IMG/VR virus record: IMGVR_UViG_3300032285_001524
Span: 1-49,252 of that record
Strand: one strand, 5' to 3'
Origin: a virus
DNA: 49,252 nucleotides
Under the pieces are notes generated by a model. The model saw only the letters and a list, made by a program, of their open reading frames with translations. It was not told where the DNA came from and made no database searches. The position numbers and the translations under genes were made by a program. This document shows, in pieces, positions 39,295 to 46,353 of this stretch. Position 1 is the first letter of the stretch, and each line of letters begins with the position of its first letter.

Positions 39295-40206
39295 ATGGCA
39301 ATTTCACGCGCACAACTATTGAAAGAACTCCTCCCAGGCTTGAACGCATTGTTCGGTTTGGAATATGCCCGTTACGGCGAAGAGCACAAAGAAGTCTACG
39401 AAACAGAGACTTCAGAGCGTTCTTTCGAAGAGGAAACAAAACTGTCCGGATTCTCCGCAGCACCAGTCAAGAACGAGGGCTCAGCCATCAGTTATGACAA
39501 TGCACAAGAGGCATGGACAACTCGCTATAACCACGAAACCATCGCTTTGGGTTTCTCAATCACTGAAGAGGCGATTGAAGATAACTTGTACGACAGCTTG
39601 TCTGCTCGCTACACCAAAGGTTTGGCACGTGCTATGGCTTATACCAAGCAGGTTAAAGCTGCTGCCGTATTGAACAATGGCTTCTCATCTAACTACCTCG
39701 GTGGTGACGGTGTTGCTTTGTTCTCTACAGCTCATCCCTTGGTATCAGGTGGTACTAACTCCAACACTCCTACTACCCAAGCTGACTTGAATGAAACCTC
39801 TCTCGAGAGCGCAGTTATTCAGATCGCTGGTTGGACAGACGAGCGTGGATTATTGATCGCTGCTAAGCCCAAGAAGTTGATTGTTCCTCCTTCACTCCAG
39901 TTCGTAGCAACCCGTTTGCTCGATACAAAACTGCGTGTTGGTACAAACAACAACGACATTAACGCTATTGAGAACAACGGTACGATTGGCGAAGGCTATG
40001 CGATCAACCACTTCTTGACCGACGTTAATGCTTGGTTCTTGACTACAGACGTACCCAATGGCTTGAAGCACTTCATCAGAACTCCTTTGCAGAATTCTAT
40101 GGACGGTGACTTCGATACAGGTAACGTTCGCTATAAAGCCCGTGAGCGTTATAGCTTCGGTTGGTCTGATCCATTGGGAGTCTTTGGCTCTTCAGGATCA
40201 TTCTGA
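39295..40206 (+). CDS. Major capsid protein
   Basis: A 303-residue protein. KELLPGLNALFGLEYARYGE, SFEEETKLSGFSAAPVKNEG, then ETIALGFSITEEAIEDNLYD (the E-loop and spine helix region), AMAYTKQVKAAAVLNNGF and RYKARERYSFGWSDPLGVFG are typical of an HK97-fold capsid protein of this class. GGAG upstream. Strong terminator 10 bp after the stop, as expected for the most expressed late gene. No protease gene is near, so maturation by cleavage is not suggested. Confidence 0.85.
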   Translation: MAISRAQLLKELLPGLNALFGLEYARYGEEHKEVYETETSERSFEEETKLSGFSAAPVKNEGSAISYDNAQEAWTTRYNHETIALGFSITEEAIEDNLYDSLSARYTKGLARAMAYTKQVKAAAVLNNGFSSNYLGGDGVALFSTAHPLVSGGTNSNTPTTQADLNETSLESAVIQIAGWTDERGLLIAAKPKKLIVPPSLQFVATRLLDTKLRVGTNNNDINAIENNGTIGEGYAINHFLTDVNAWFLTTDVPNGLKHFIRTPLQNSMDGDFDTGNVRYKARERYSFGWSDPLGVFGSSGSF

Positions 40207-40214
40207 TCTAAGTG

Positions 40215-40245
40215 AAAAAGGGGGCTCAAAAGGCCCTCTTTTTTT
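40215..40245 (+). terminator. Rho-independent terminator after the capsid gene
   Basis: GGGGGCT pairs with GGCCCTC across a CAAAA loop, extended by A/T pairs, then seven T. It ends the capsid transcript; a promoter begins two bases later. Confidence 0.8.
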
Positions 40246-40246
40246 A

Positions 40247-40274
40247 TTGACACTTTTTAAAAATAGTGTATATT
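40247..40274 (+). promoter_or_regulatory. Sigma-70-like promoter after the capsid gene
   Basis: TTGACA (40247-40252), 16-bp spacer, TATATT (40269-40274). It should restart transcription for the downstream late genes. The best promoter match in the late region. Confidence 0.65.
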
Positions 40275-40283
40275 ATTGAATAA

Positions 40284-40341
40284 CTGGGTGATCATTCTTA
40301 CCACCACTGCCCCAGCAGATGATGCAACAATCGGTAAGAAT
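40284..40341 (+). promoter_or_regulatory. Structured 5' leader, possible pseudoknot
   Basis: ATTCTTACC (40294-40302) is fully complementary to GGTAAGAAT (40333-40341). CTGGG (40284-40288), upstream, is complementary to CCCAG (40311-40315) in the loop, giving an H-type pseudoknot. It lies just downstream of the promoter and before GGAG and the ATG at 40365; could stabilise the mRNA or regulate translation. Confidence 0.45.
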
Positions 40342-40364
40342 ACTTTTGCATAAGGAGCAAAATT

Positions 40365-41087
40365 ATGGGACGCGCAACCTTTGAAGGCCCAATACTATCG
40401 GGTGACTCACGTTTTGGCCCACTACGTAATGTAGGCTACGCTGATCTTGTACAAGAGACTAGCATCGTATTAACAAACGTTACAAATGCAACTGCTGGTT
40501 ACGGCGGTACATCAGGTCAGTTTGTTAACGGAAACCAAATTCCAAATCAGAATGCAGTTGTTTATACACCTTCATCATCTACATATCCTCCTGTAGCGGC
40601 AACGATTACAGCTGATGCTGGTACTAGTGGTACTGGTACTTTGTATCGTGGTATTGTTTTTTACGTACCATACGGTTCAAATATCAATGATTTCTTGATT
40701 GATACCAATGTAGCTATTACAGCAACAGGTGGAACAATTGGTACTGTTACAGCCAAGATGGGTAATGCATTCAATGATACAACTTATGGAAACATTACAT
40801 CAGTAAATGCAGCCACAGGTCGTAACACTATTGCTCAAACAGGCGCTCAATTGCTTTCTTGCAATTCAACAACTGGTGATATCACAATCAGTCCTACATC
40901 AGGCACAGGCCCTTATGCTGGTTTGATGTCTCAAATTGTGGTAACGTTTACTATTCCCTACACAGCAGGAACAGGAACTACATTGCCCGTGATAACAGCT
41001 GGTACTTTTACAGCAGCAGTTCGTTATACACAGTTTGATGCAAACATCGGTAACTCTACAACTTACCCCTACGGTAACTTTGACTAA
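40365..41087 (+). CDS. Virion structural protein, beta-rich
   Basis: A 240-residue protein (GRATFEGPILSGDSRFGPLR opening, then Thr/Gly/Val-rich strands, ending YTQFDANIGNSTTYPYGN). The start GRATFEGPIL..GD.RFGP.R is a recurring feature of capsid-neighbour proteins in environmental phages. It has its own promoter, leader and terminator, so it is expressed as a single-gene unit, likely at high level. Possible decoration or head fibre protein. Confidence 0.65.
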   Translation: MGRATFEGPILSGDSRFGPLRNVGYADLVQETSIVLTNVTNATAGYGGTSGQFVNGNQIPNQNAVVYTPSSSTYPPVAATITADAGTSGTGTLYRGIVFYVPYGSNINDFLIDTNVAITATGGTIGTVTAKMGNAFNDTTYGNITSVNAATGRNTIAQTGAQLLSCNSTTGDITISPTSGTGPYAGLMSQIVVTFTIPYTAGTGTTLPVITAGTFTAAVRYTQFDANIGNSTTYPYGNFD

Positions 41088-41095
41088 TCAGTCCT

Positions 41096-41118
41096 AGGGG
41101 CTTCGGCCCCTTGTTTTT
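41096..41118 (+). terminator. Rho-independent terminator, GGGGC-TTCG-GCCCC
   Basis: Stem AGGGGC/GCCCCT with a TTCG tetraloop, then TTGTTTTT. A second hairpin, CTTGTTT/AAACAAG, follows and touches the AAGGAG of the next gene, so termination and translation of that gene could be linked. Confidence 0.8.
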
Positions 41119-41135
41119 AAACAAGGAGATTGATT

Positions 41136-41642
41136 ATGAATCAGACACCCGTAAAACAAGCGCACATAAACGGCAGTGGATTTTTAGTGCTTGGTCGTAA
41201 CAGAGTTAAAGGTATTTCCTTTACTGGTACGTCAACTGCTGGATTTTTAGCTCTGTTTGATACTACAACTGCTCCAGTTACCACGGCTACTTATGGACGT
41301 TCTGGAACGACAGTAACGATATCACAAGCATCTCATGGTTTAGTGACTGGTCAAGTCATTGGTATTGACTTTGCAGCAGGCTCTGGCGGTACAGCCACTA
41401 ACGGTAATTATGCAGTTACTGTTACTAATTCAAGCACATTCACAATTACAGACATCAACAGTGGAACCATAACTGGTACACCAACTCTTGTTTATGCAAG
41501 CAGATGGTTATTGTCTTATGATGTAAGCGCTAGTGATACATATAACAATTCACCATTCATCCCTGATGACGGCGTAATTGCGACTGACGGTATCTACGCT
41601 TATTTGTCCAACGTAGCTGCATGCAATATTTATTATGGCTGA
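41136..41642 (+). CDS. Small structural protein with FCCH-like domain
   Basis: 168 residues from the ATG at 41136, after AAGGAG; a TTG two codons upstream is less likely. The N-terminal 45 residues (GSGFLVLGRNRVKGISFTGT) form strands. Residues 55-115 (GTTVTISQASHGLVTGQVIG, then NGNYAVTVTNSSTFTITD) are the same type of small beta domain seen at residues 120-200 of the nozzle-like protein. Likely virion surface or tail component. Confidence 0.6.
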   Translation: MNQTPVKQAHINGSGFLVLGRNRVKGISFTGTSTAGFLALFDTTTAPVTTATYGRSGTTVTISQASHGLVTGQVIGIDFAAGSGGTATNGNYAVTVTNSSTFTITDINSGTITGTPTLVYASRWLLSYDVSASDTYNNSPFIPDDGVIATDGIYAYLSNVAACNIYYG

Positions 41643-42378
41643 AGAAAAGAAAGCAGTACTTGCGCAGAGGAAACTGTTCATCGGTATTCCCTGCCATGAC
41701 GGCAGAGTAAACATCAAGACAGCGTATGCTTTGGCGCAGTTAATGCCTGAAGCTATGCGTCTTGGTATTGCTGTCACTCTTTCAGACATATCCAATTGCT
41801 CCATCATTACTTTGGCTCGTAATTCACTGGTAGCAGAATTCCTCAAAACAGATTGTACAGAGCTGTTATTTATTGATTCTGATGTTGTTGTTACACCAGA
41901 TGATATTTTGCGTCTAATGGCTCAGTCTAGTGACAAAGACATTTGCGCTGGAGCATATCCACGCCGAGCAAGAGACAAGAAGTTCTTTACAGATTTGTAT
42001 TGGACAGAGAATAACGAGTTAGAGTTTGAAGGTTCACTGATGCGTGTTAAGCGTGTCGGTACAGGCTTTATGTTGATTCGTCGTCATGTCATTGAAAAAA
42101 TGATTGAAGCGCATCCAGAGTGGTCGTACAAAAACAAACCAACAGGCGAGCGTATGAGCGCCTTGTTTGACTTTGATATTATTGATGACCAGTATGTAGG
42201 CGAAGATTATTTATTCTGCGACAGAGCGACACAGATGGGATTTAAAGTCTACATAGATGTGGATATCAGTTTGCCCCATATTGGTAGTGAAACGTTTACA
42301 AATAACTTCCGTGAGGAGGTTGTAATCCCGCTACTAGAGGGTATTCGTGAATCTCGATTGAAAGTTGTAAATGGCTAA
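41635..42378 (+). CDS. GT-A type glycosyltransferase
   Basis: A 247-residue enzyme, probably nucleotide-sugar dependent. FIGIPCHDGRV, then SIITLARNSLVAEFLKTDCT and ELLFIDSDVVVTPDD (DSD at 81-83, the metal-binding DxD box), ICAGAYPRR and GTGFMLIRR are the layout of GT-A transferases found in environmental phages. It sits among virion genes and overlaps the upstream gene by 8 bp, so it may glycosylate a virion protein or a host surface glycan. It keeps the key residues. Confidence 0.75.
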   Translation: MAEEKKAVLAQRKLFIGIPCHDGRVNIKTAYALAQLMPEAMRLGIAVTLSDISNCSIITLARNSLVAEFLKTDCTELLFIDSDVVVTPDDILRLMAQSSDKDICAGAYPRRARDKKFFTDLYWTENNELEFEGSLMRVKRVGTGFMLIRRHVIEKMIEAHPEWSYKNKPTGERMSALFDFDIIDDQYVGEDYLFCDRATQMGFKVYIDVDISLPHIGSETFTNNFREEVVIPLLEGIRESRLKVVNG

Positions 42379-42661
42379 GACACCAGCATGGCAACGCAAA
42401 GAAGGAAAGAATCCGAATGGCGGCTTGAACGCCAAGGGAAGGGCGTCCGCAAAGAAGGAGGGGATGAATTTAAAGCCTCCCCAACCCGAGGGCGGATCTC
42501 GGAAAAAGTCCTTTTGTGCGCGAATGACTGGAATGAAAGAAAAGCTAACCTCGGCCAAGACAGCTCACGATCCGAACAGCAGGATTAATAAAAGTTTACG
42601 GGCCTGGCATTGTGCAGATGGTTGCGCAATACGTGGATTAACAAAAGGAAGGATGGTTTGA
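42371..42661 (+). CDS. Conserved basic protein with C-terminal TKGR motif
   Basis: A 96-residue very basic protein. KTPAWQRKEGKNPNGGLNAK, then KKSFCARMTGMKEKLTSAKT and DPNSRINKSLRAWHC match a recurring small family (I associate it with DUF6321). The last residues, ADGCAIRGLTKGRMV, are related to the end of the next protein (ADGCIEKGHTKGRYL). It could be a capsid-packaged nucleic acid-binding protein. It overlaps the transferase by 8 bp. Confidence 0.7.
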   Translation: MAKTPAWQRKEGKNPNGGLNAKGRASAKKEGMNLKPPQPEGGSRKKSFCARMTGMKEKLTSAKTAHDPNSRINKSLRAWHCADGCAIRGLTKGRMV

Positions 42662-42662
42662 T

Positions 42663-43016
42663 ATGGCAAAAGATAGTTATGATGACCAAATTAACGCTTT
42701 GCAAAAGCAAAAGCAAACCAATTCCGATGTCAAAAAAGTAAAAGACTATCTCTTTTACGCTAAAGAACAAACCCCAGGAAAAGATGCTCCTTACAGCAGA
42801 TTCCGTGATCCAAGCGGCGCTATGGCTAAAGAGAGATTAGACGAGCGTGGTGTTGATACTGAAAGCTTAATTACTGGCAAGCCTAGCGCAAATGAAGATT
42901 ATAAAAAAGGTGGCAAGATTAAACATCATAAAAAAGGTGGTGCTGCAAAGTCATCTGCTTCTAAACGTGCTGATGGTTGTATTGAAAAAGGCCATACTAA
43001 GGGTAGGTATCTATAA
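42663..43016 (+). CDS. Small basic protein with KKGG and TKGR motifs
   Basis: A 117-residue protein one base after the preceding stop. The central region (SRFRDPSGAMAKERLDERGV) precedes a Lys/His-rich tail with two KKGG pairs and ends ADGCIEKGHTKGRYL. The shared tail with the preceding gene suggests a common targeting or processing signal. Stop overlaps the next ATG. Confidence 0.65.
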   Translation: MAKDSYDDQINALQKQKQTNSDVKKVKDYLFYAKEQTPGKDAPYSRFRDPSGAMAKERLDERGVDTESLITGKPSANEDYKKGGKIKHHKKGGAAKSSASKRADGCIEKGHTKGRYL

Positions 43017-43261
43017 TGGATTCGATGATATGGAATGCAGTTCTTACCTTACTTGTCGGGCTTTTAGGATGGGTATTAAGAGAGAAATCAGCAGAATTGC
43101 AACGCATAACTATTTTGCTAAACCGGACACGGGAAGAGATGGCCAAAGAGTATGTGACAAAAGCAGAAGTCCATGCCGATATAAACAGAGTGCTGGATCG
43201 GTTGGACAGGTTGGAAAGCAAGATTGATAGGTTGATGGATAATAATCATGCCAAGTCATAG
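43016..43261 (+). CDS. Membrane-anchored coiled-coil protein
   Basis: An 81-residue protein with a hydrophobic N-terminal span (about residues 5-20, IWNAVLTLLVGLLGWVL) followed by a charged coiled coil (VHADINRVLDRLDRLESKID). The layout recalls XhlA-type lysis accessory proteins or small spanin-like components, so a lysis role is possible, although the endolysin is far away. Overlaps the next gene by 14 bp. Confidence 0.55.
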   Translation: MDSMIWNAVLTLLVGLLGWVLREKSAELQRITILLNRTREEMAKEYVTKAEVHADINRVLDRLDRLESKIDRLMDNNHAKS

Positions 43262-44018
43262 CGCTAAACAGCATCGTTTTATGGAAGCAATTGCCCATAA
43301 CAAGGCGTTTGCCAAGAAGGTTCACATACCTCAAAAGGTAGGTGAGGATTTTGTAGAAGCCGATAAAGGCAAACATTTTTCAAAGGGTGGTAGTATGAAA
43401 TCAAACAAAATGCATGAGTTAAATCAAGCAAAAGAACTTCGTCGCATTGCGGCTGAAGAGGAGCGCGAAGCCAAGGAAATGAAACGAGGCGGACACGCAA
43501 AAAAGATGGCTGATGGTGGTGGAGTTAATCCCCGCGTAGCAGCTTTAATGGCACGTATGGCTGCACCACGCAGAGCAGTTCGCGCTCCAATGGCAGCACC
43601 AGCAATGGCACCAGCAATGGCACCTGGAATGAAACACGGAGGAAAAACCATGAAACACGAAGGTCACGAGCATCACATGAAGATGGCTCATCATCATTTA
43701 AAGATGGCGATGAAAGCCGGCGGTAAAACTGAAGAGAAGGGTATTCCTCACTCTAAAGATATGGGCGAGAAAGTTCTTAAGCATGGCGGCAAAGCTCACG
43801 CTTATGCTAGAGGCGGTAAGATTGACTCACGTATGGAACCCGCACATATGGAAAAAGCAGGCGATTTGCGTAAAGGCAATAAGCCCCATGGTGAACATGT
43901 TATCCAGGAAAAAGGTCACACACGCGCCATGATGCCTAAAATGAGAGGCAACGTTATTGGTAACGGCCCTATCGTTAATGCTAAAAAGCATGGCGGTAAA
44001 ATTCATCACAAGAAGTAA
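43248..44018 (+). CDS. His/Lys/Met-rich virion-region protein with HGG repeats
   Basis: A 256-residue protein. It opens PSHSAKQHRFMEAIAHNKAF, KKVHIPQKVGEDFVEADKG, a widespread start in this phage group. The rest is rich in His, Lys, Met and Gly with repeats of the type K-H-G-G-K and M-A-P-A-M. At least eight GG motifs preceded by K/H/R/A/D occur. Strongly basic and likely disordered; may bind DNA or metal. Adjacent to the His-rich protein at 44028. Confidence 0.65.
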   Translation: MPSHSAKQHRFMEAIAHNKAFAKKVHIPQKVGEDFVEADKGKHFSKGGSMKSNKMHELNQAKELRRIAAEEEREAKEMKRGGHAKKMADGGGVNPRVAALMARMAAPRRAVRAPMAAPAMAPAMAPGMKHGGKTMKHEGHEHHMKMAHHHLKMAMKAGGKTEEKGIPHSKDMGEKVLKHGGKAHAYARGGKIDSRMEPAHMEKAGDLRKGNKPHGEHVIQEKGHTRAMMPKMRGNVIGNGPIVNAKKHGGKIHHKK

Positions 44019-44027
44019 GGATTGATC

Positions 44028-44249
44028 ATGAAACATAGTCACGGACATATTCATCCTGCTGGCCATGAGCATCATCATGAGCACAAGATGCACCATGAGC
44101 ATGTAGCTCAGCATGAGGCTGGTGGTCACGTTCACCACCATCATCATTACAAAGAGCATGCTGCTGGTCACCACTTGCACCATGACGCTGTAGAGCACTT
44201 GCACAAGCACCAGAAGCACATGGCTCACGGTGGTAAGGCAAAATGCTAG
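44028..44249 (+). CDS. Histidine-rich protein (about 40 percent His)
   Basis: 73 residues from the ATG at 44028 (GGA upstream; a TTG at 44022 is less likely). By my count 29 residues are His, in runs such as HEHHHEHKMHHEH and HVHHHHHYKEH; the end is MAHGGKAKC. There is no recognisable fold. Such a sequence should bind Zn, Ni, Cu or Fe ions strongly. It overlaps the next gene by 7 bp and lies among virion genes. Confidence 0.6.
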   Translation: MKHSHGHIHPAGHEHHHEHKMHHEHVAQHEAGGHVHHHHHYKEHAAGHHLHHDAVEHLHKHQKHMAHGGKAKC

Positions 44250-44491
44250 CCAGTCGCGGAATGGGCGATATCAGCCCATCTAAGATGCCCAAGGGTATTC
44301 GGAAGAAGCGCCGAGATAACACGGACTTCACCCAATACTCTAAGGGCGGGAATGTTGGCTTGTATGCCAATATCCATGCGAAACAGGAACGTATCGCACA
44401 CGGCTCCAAGGAAAAGATGAGAAAGCCTGGGAGTAAGGGCGCCCCTACAGAAGAGGCGTTTATCAAGGCTGCAAAGACCCGAAAATCCTGA
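44243..44491 (+). CDS. Conserved small basic phage protein
   Basis: An 82-residue protein. RGMGDISPSKMPKGIRKKRR, YSKGGNVGLYANIHAKQERI and GSKEKMRKPGSKGAPTEEAF are strongly conserved in environmental phages at the same place, just before the adaptor gene. Function unknown; a small head-neck or DNA-contact protein is likely. It ends with the TGA whose last A is the first base of palindrome copy 12. Confidence 0.7.
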   Translation: MLASRGMGDISPSKMPKGIRKKRRDNTDFTQYSKGGNVGLYANIHAKQERIAHGSKEKMRKPGSKGAPTEEAFIKAAKTRKS

Positions 44492-44510
44492 AGTGTAAAC
44501 GTTTACAGAT
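44491..44510. repeat. Dispersed palindrome, copy 12 (intergenic, next to a start)
   Basis: AAGTGTAAACGTTTACAGAT. It occupies the place of a ribosome site 6 bp upstream of the ATG at 44517, where no Shine-Dalgarno is visible. Protein bound here could affect expression of the adaptor gene. Confidence 0.85.
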
Positions 44511-44516
44511 GCAATC

Positions 44517-45482
44517 ATGACAACAACCGGAAAAACATCCTTTGACCTAGACTTTACCGAATTGGCGGAAGAGGCATGGGAACGCGCCGGTCGTGAATTG
44601 CGTACTGGCTATGACTTGCGTACAGCCAGACGTTCCATGAACCTGATGACCATCGAGTGGCAAAACCGTGGCATCAATATGTGGACGATTCAACAGCAAT
44701 CGTTTACCCTGGTTCAAGGTTTAAATACATATCCTATTCCTTTGGATACGATTGATTTAATGGATCATGTGATCCGTACGAATCAAGGGCAAACAAGCAA
44801 CCAGGCTGACTTGACAATTACGCGAATTAGTATGCCTACGTACGCTACGATTCCTAATAAGTTAACTCAGGCCAGACCCATCCAGGTCATGGTTCAAAGA
44901 AACTCCGGTGAGACTAATCCTTTGTATAACAGCTCAGGAACGCAAGTTACCCTAGCTACTAGCATAGGTACTACTGACACCACAATAACGCTTTCTAGCA
45001 CGGTAGGAATGGCTGCGCAGGGCTATATCCAATTGGCAAGTACATCGGGTGAGGTTGTTTACTATTCCTATATATCAGGGAATTCCCTAATGAATTGTTT
45101 TAGGGGTCAGAACAACACGACAGCTACTTCCTATACCGCTGGATCAGGCACACCCATTTTCATTCCACAGATTCCTGCTGTAACTGTTTGGCCTACGCCA
45201 GATGGTTCTACGACATACACGTTTGTTTATTGGAGAATGCGCAGGGTACAGGACACTGGTTCTGGCATTCAAACAGGCGACATGAGTTTTAGGTTTATGC
45301 CTGCGGCTGCTGCTGGTTTGGCGTATCACATTGCGACCAAGATACCAGAGGGTACGCCCAGGATAGATATGTTAAAAGGTCAGTATGACGAACAGTTTAA
45401 TTTGGCGGCAGGGGAAGATAGAGAAAAAGCTGCGATACGCTTTGTACCTCGTCAGCAGTTCATTGGTTCAGGCAGTCCGTAA
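44517..45482 (+). CDS. Head-to-tail adaptor-like protein
   Basis: A 321-residue protein. FTELAEEAWERAGRELRTGY, LRTARRSMNLMTIEWQNRGI and WTIQQQSFTLVQGLNTYPIP are the helical start typical of P22 gp4-like / tubular adaptor proteins. After a beta-rich insertion it ends with VTVWPTPDGSTTYTFVYWRM and LAYHIATKIPEG, also typical. It should form the ring under the portal. There is no clear Shine-Dalgarno. Confidence 0.7.
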   Translation: MTTTGKTSFDLDFTELAEEAWERAGRELRTGYDLRTARRSMNLMTIEWQNRGINMWTIQQQSFTLVQGLNTYPIPLDTIDLMDHVIRTNQGQTSNQADLTITRISMPTYATIPNKLTQARPIQVMVQRNSGETNPLYNSSGTQVTLATSIGTTDTTITLSSTVGMAAQGYIQLASTSGEVVYYSYISGNSLMNCFRGQNNTTATSYTAGSGTPIFIPQIPAVTVWPTPDGSTTYTFVYWRMRRVQDTGSGIQTGDMSFRFMPAAAAGLAYHIATKIPEGTPRIDMLKGQYDEQFNLAAGEDREKAAIRFVPRQQFIGSGSP

Positions 45483-45871
45483 TGGGAAATCGTTTCGCAT
45501 CAGGCAAACATTCGATTGCTGAATGTGATCGGTGTGGGCAAAGATATAAATTAAAACAGTTGAAATTTGAGGTCATAAAGACTAAACTTTATCAACTGAA
45601 AGTTTGTCCTGAGTGTTGGGATCCAGATCAGCCGCAGCTACAGTTGGGTATGTTCCCAGTTGATGATCCGCAGGCGGTTAGACAACCTAGGCCAGATATC
45701 ACGTACGATACTTCTGGATTGGATGCGAATGGTTTTCCGGCTGGTGGATCCAGGGATATTCAGTGGGGATGGAATCCAGTTGGTGGAGCATCTTTAAATG
45801 ATGTAGGGTTGACGCCTAATTATTTGGTGGCAACAACAAGTGTTGGTACAGTCACTATTACAGGGAGTTAA
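45482..45871 (+). CDS. Zinc-ribbon late protein
   Basis: A 129-residue protein. ECDRCGQRY and KVCPECWDPDQPQ form a four-Cys zinc ribbon (CxxC about 15-18 and 42-45). The rest is Pro/Gly rich with RPDITYDTSGLDANGFP, ending in strands. It recurs between the two adaptor genes in related phages. Function unknown. It overlaps the adaptor stop by one base (TAATG). Confidence 0.65.
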   Translation: MGNRFASGKHSIAECDRCGQRYKLKQLKFEVIKTKLYQLKVCPECWDPDQPQLQLGMFPVDDPQAVRQPRPDITYDTSGLDANGFPAGGSRDIQWGWNPVGGASLNDVGLTPNYLVATTSVGTVTITGS

Positions 45872-45873
45872 GA

Positions 45874-46059
45874 ATGGACAAGAAACAAGTTAAACACATT
45901 GCTGATGCTGAAGCTAAAAAAGAAGTCAAGCTTCACGAAAAAAAGATGCATCACACAAAACATTTTGCCAAAGGTGGAAAGACCAATGAGCAGATGAAAG
46001 AGTATGGCCGTAACATGGCTAAGTTGATTAATCAAACTGGTTCAGCAAGGGGAAGATAA
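45874..46059 (+). CDS. Small Lys/His-rich late protein
   Basis: A 61-residue protein: DKKQVKHIADAEAKKEVKLH, then HHTKHFAKGGKTNEQMKEYG and RNMAKLINQTGSARG. A short conserved neighbour of adaptor genes. It contains the same FAKGGK-type motif as other late proteins here. Stop overlaps the next ATG. Confidence 0.65.
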   Translation: MDKKQVKHIADAEAKKEVKLHEKKMHHTKHFAKGGKTNEQMKEYGRNMAKLINQTGSARGR

Positions 46060-46352
46060 TGGCCAAGCAAATACCTGCAACAACCAAGAATAGTCCTCCT
46101 ATTCATCATGGCGCTAATAGAGACAACCTTCCCGCTGAGGCTTATGAAATTCCTCATACCATGGACGGCAAGAAAGTAGACATTAGAGATGATGTTGGCT
46201 TAGAGCTAAAGATGCCTACTCGCAAAAACTGGACACCCTTGAATGGTGGTGTTTCCATTGGACACGATGCTGAAGTTAAAACAACTGGCATTAAATTGCG
46301 TGGTACTGGAGCTGCTATTAAAGGCATCATTTCTAGAGGCCCAATGGCTTAA
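46059..46352 (+). CDS. Small late protein
   Basis: A 97-residue protein (KQIPATTKNSPPIHHGANRD; DDVGLELKMPTRKNWTPLNG; TGIKLRGTGAAIKGIISRGP). The C-terminal IKLRGTGAAIKGxxxRGPMA is a recurrent ending in small phage virion proteins. Function unknown. Confidence 0.65.
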   Translation: MAKQIPATTKNSPPIHHGANRDNLPAEAYEIPHTMDGKKVDIRDDVGLELKMPTRKNWTPLNGGVSIGHDAEVKTTGIKLRGTGAAIKGIISRGPMA

Positions 46353-46353
46353 T

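Noticed and set aside
43827-44466. Leftward ORFs opposite the His-rich genes
   Set aside because: They are Met/Val- and His/Ala-rich artefacts of the repetitive codons on the plus strand.
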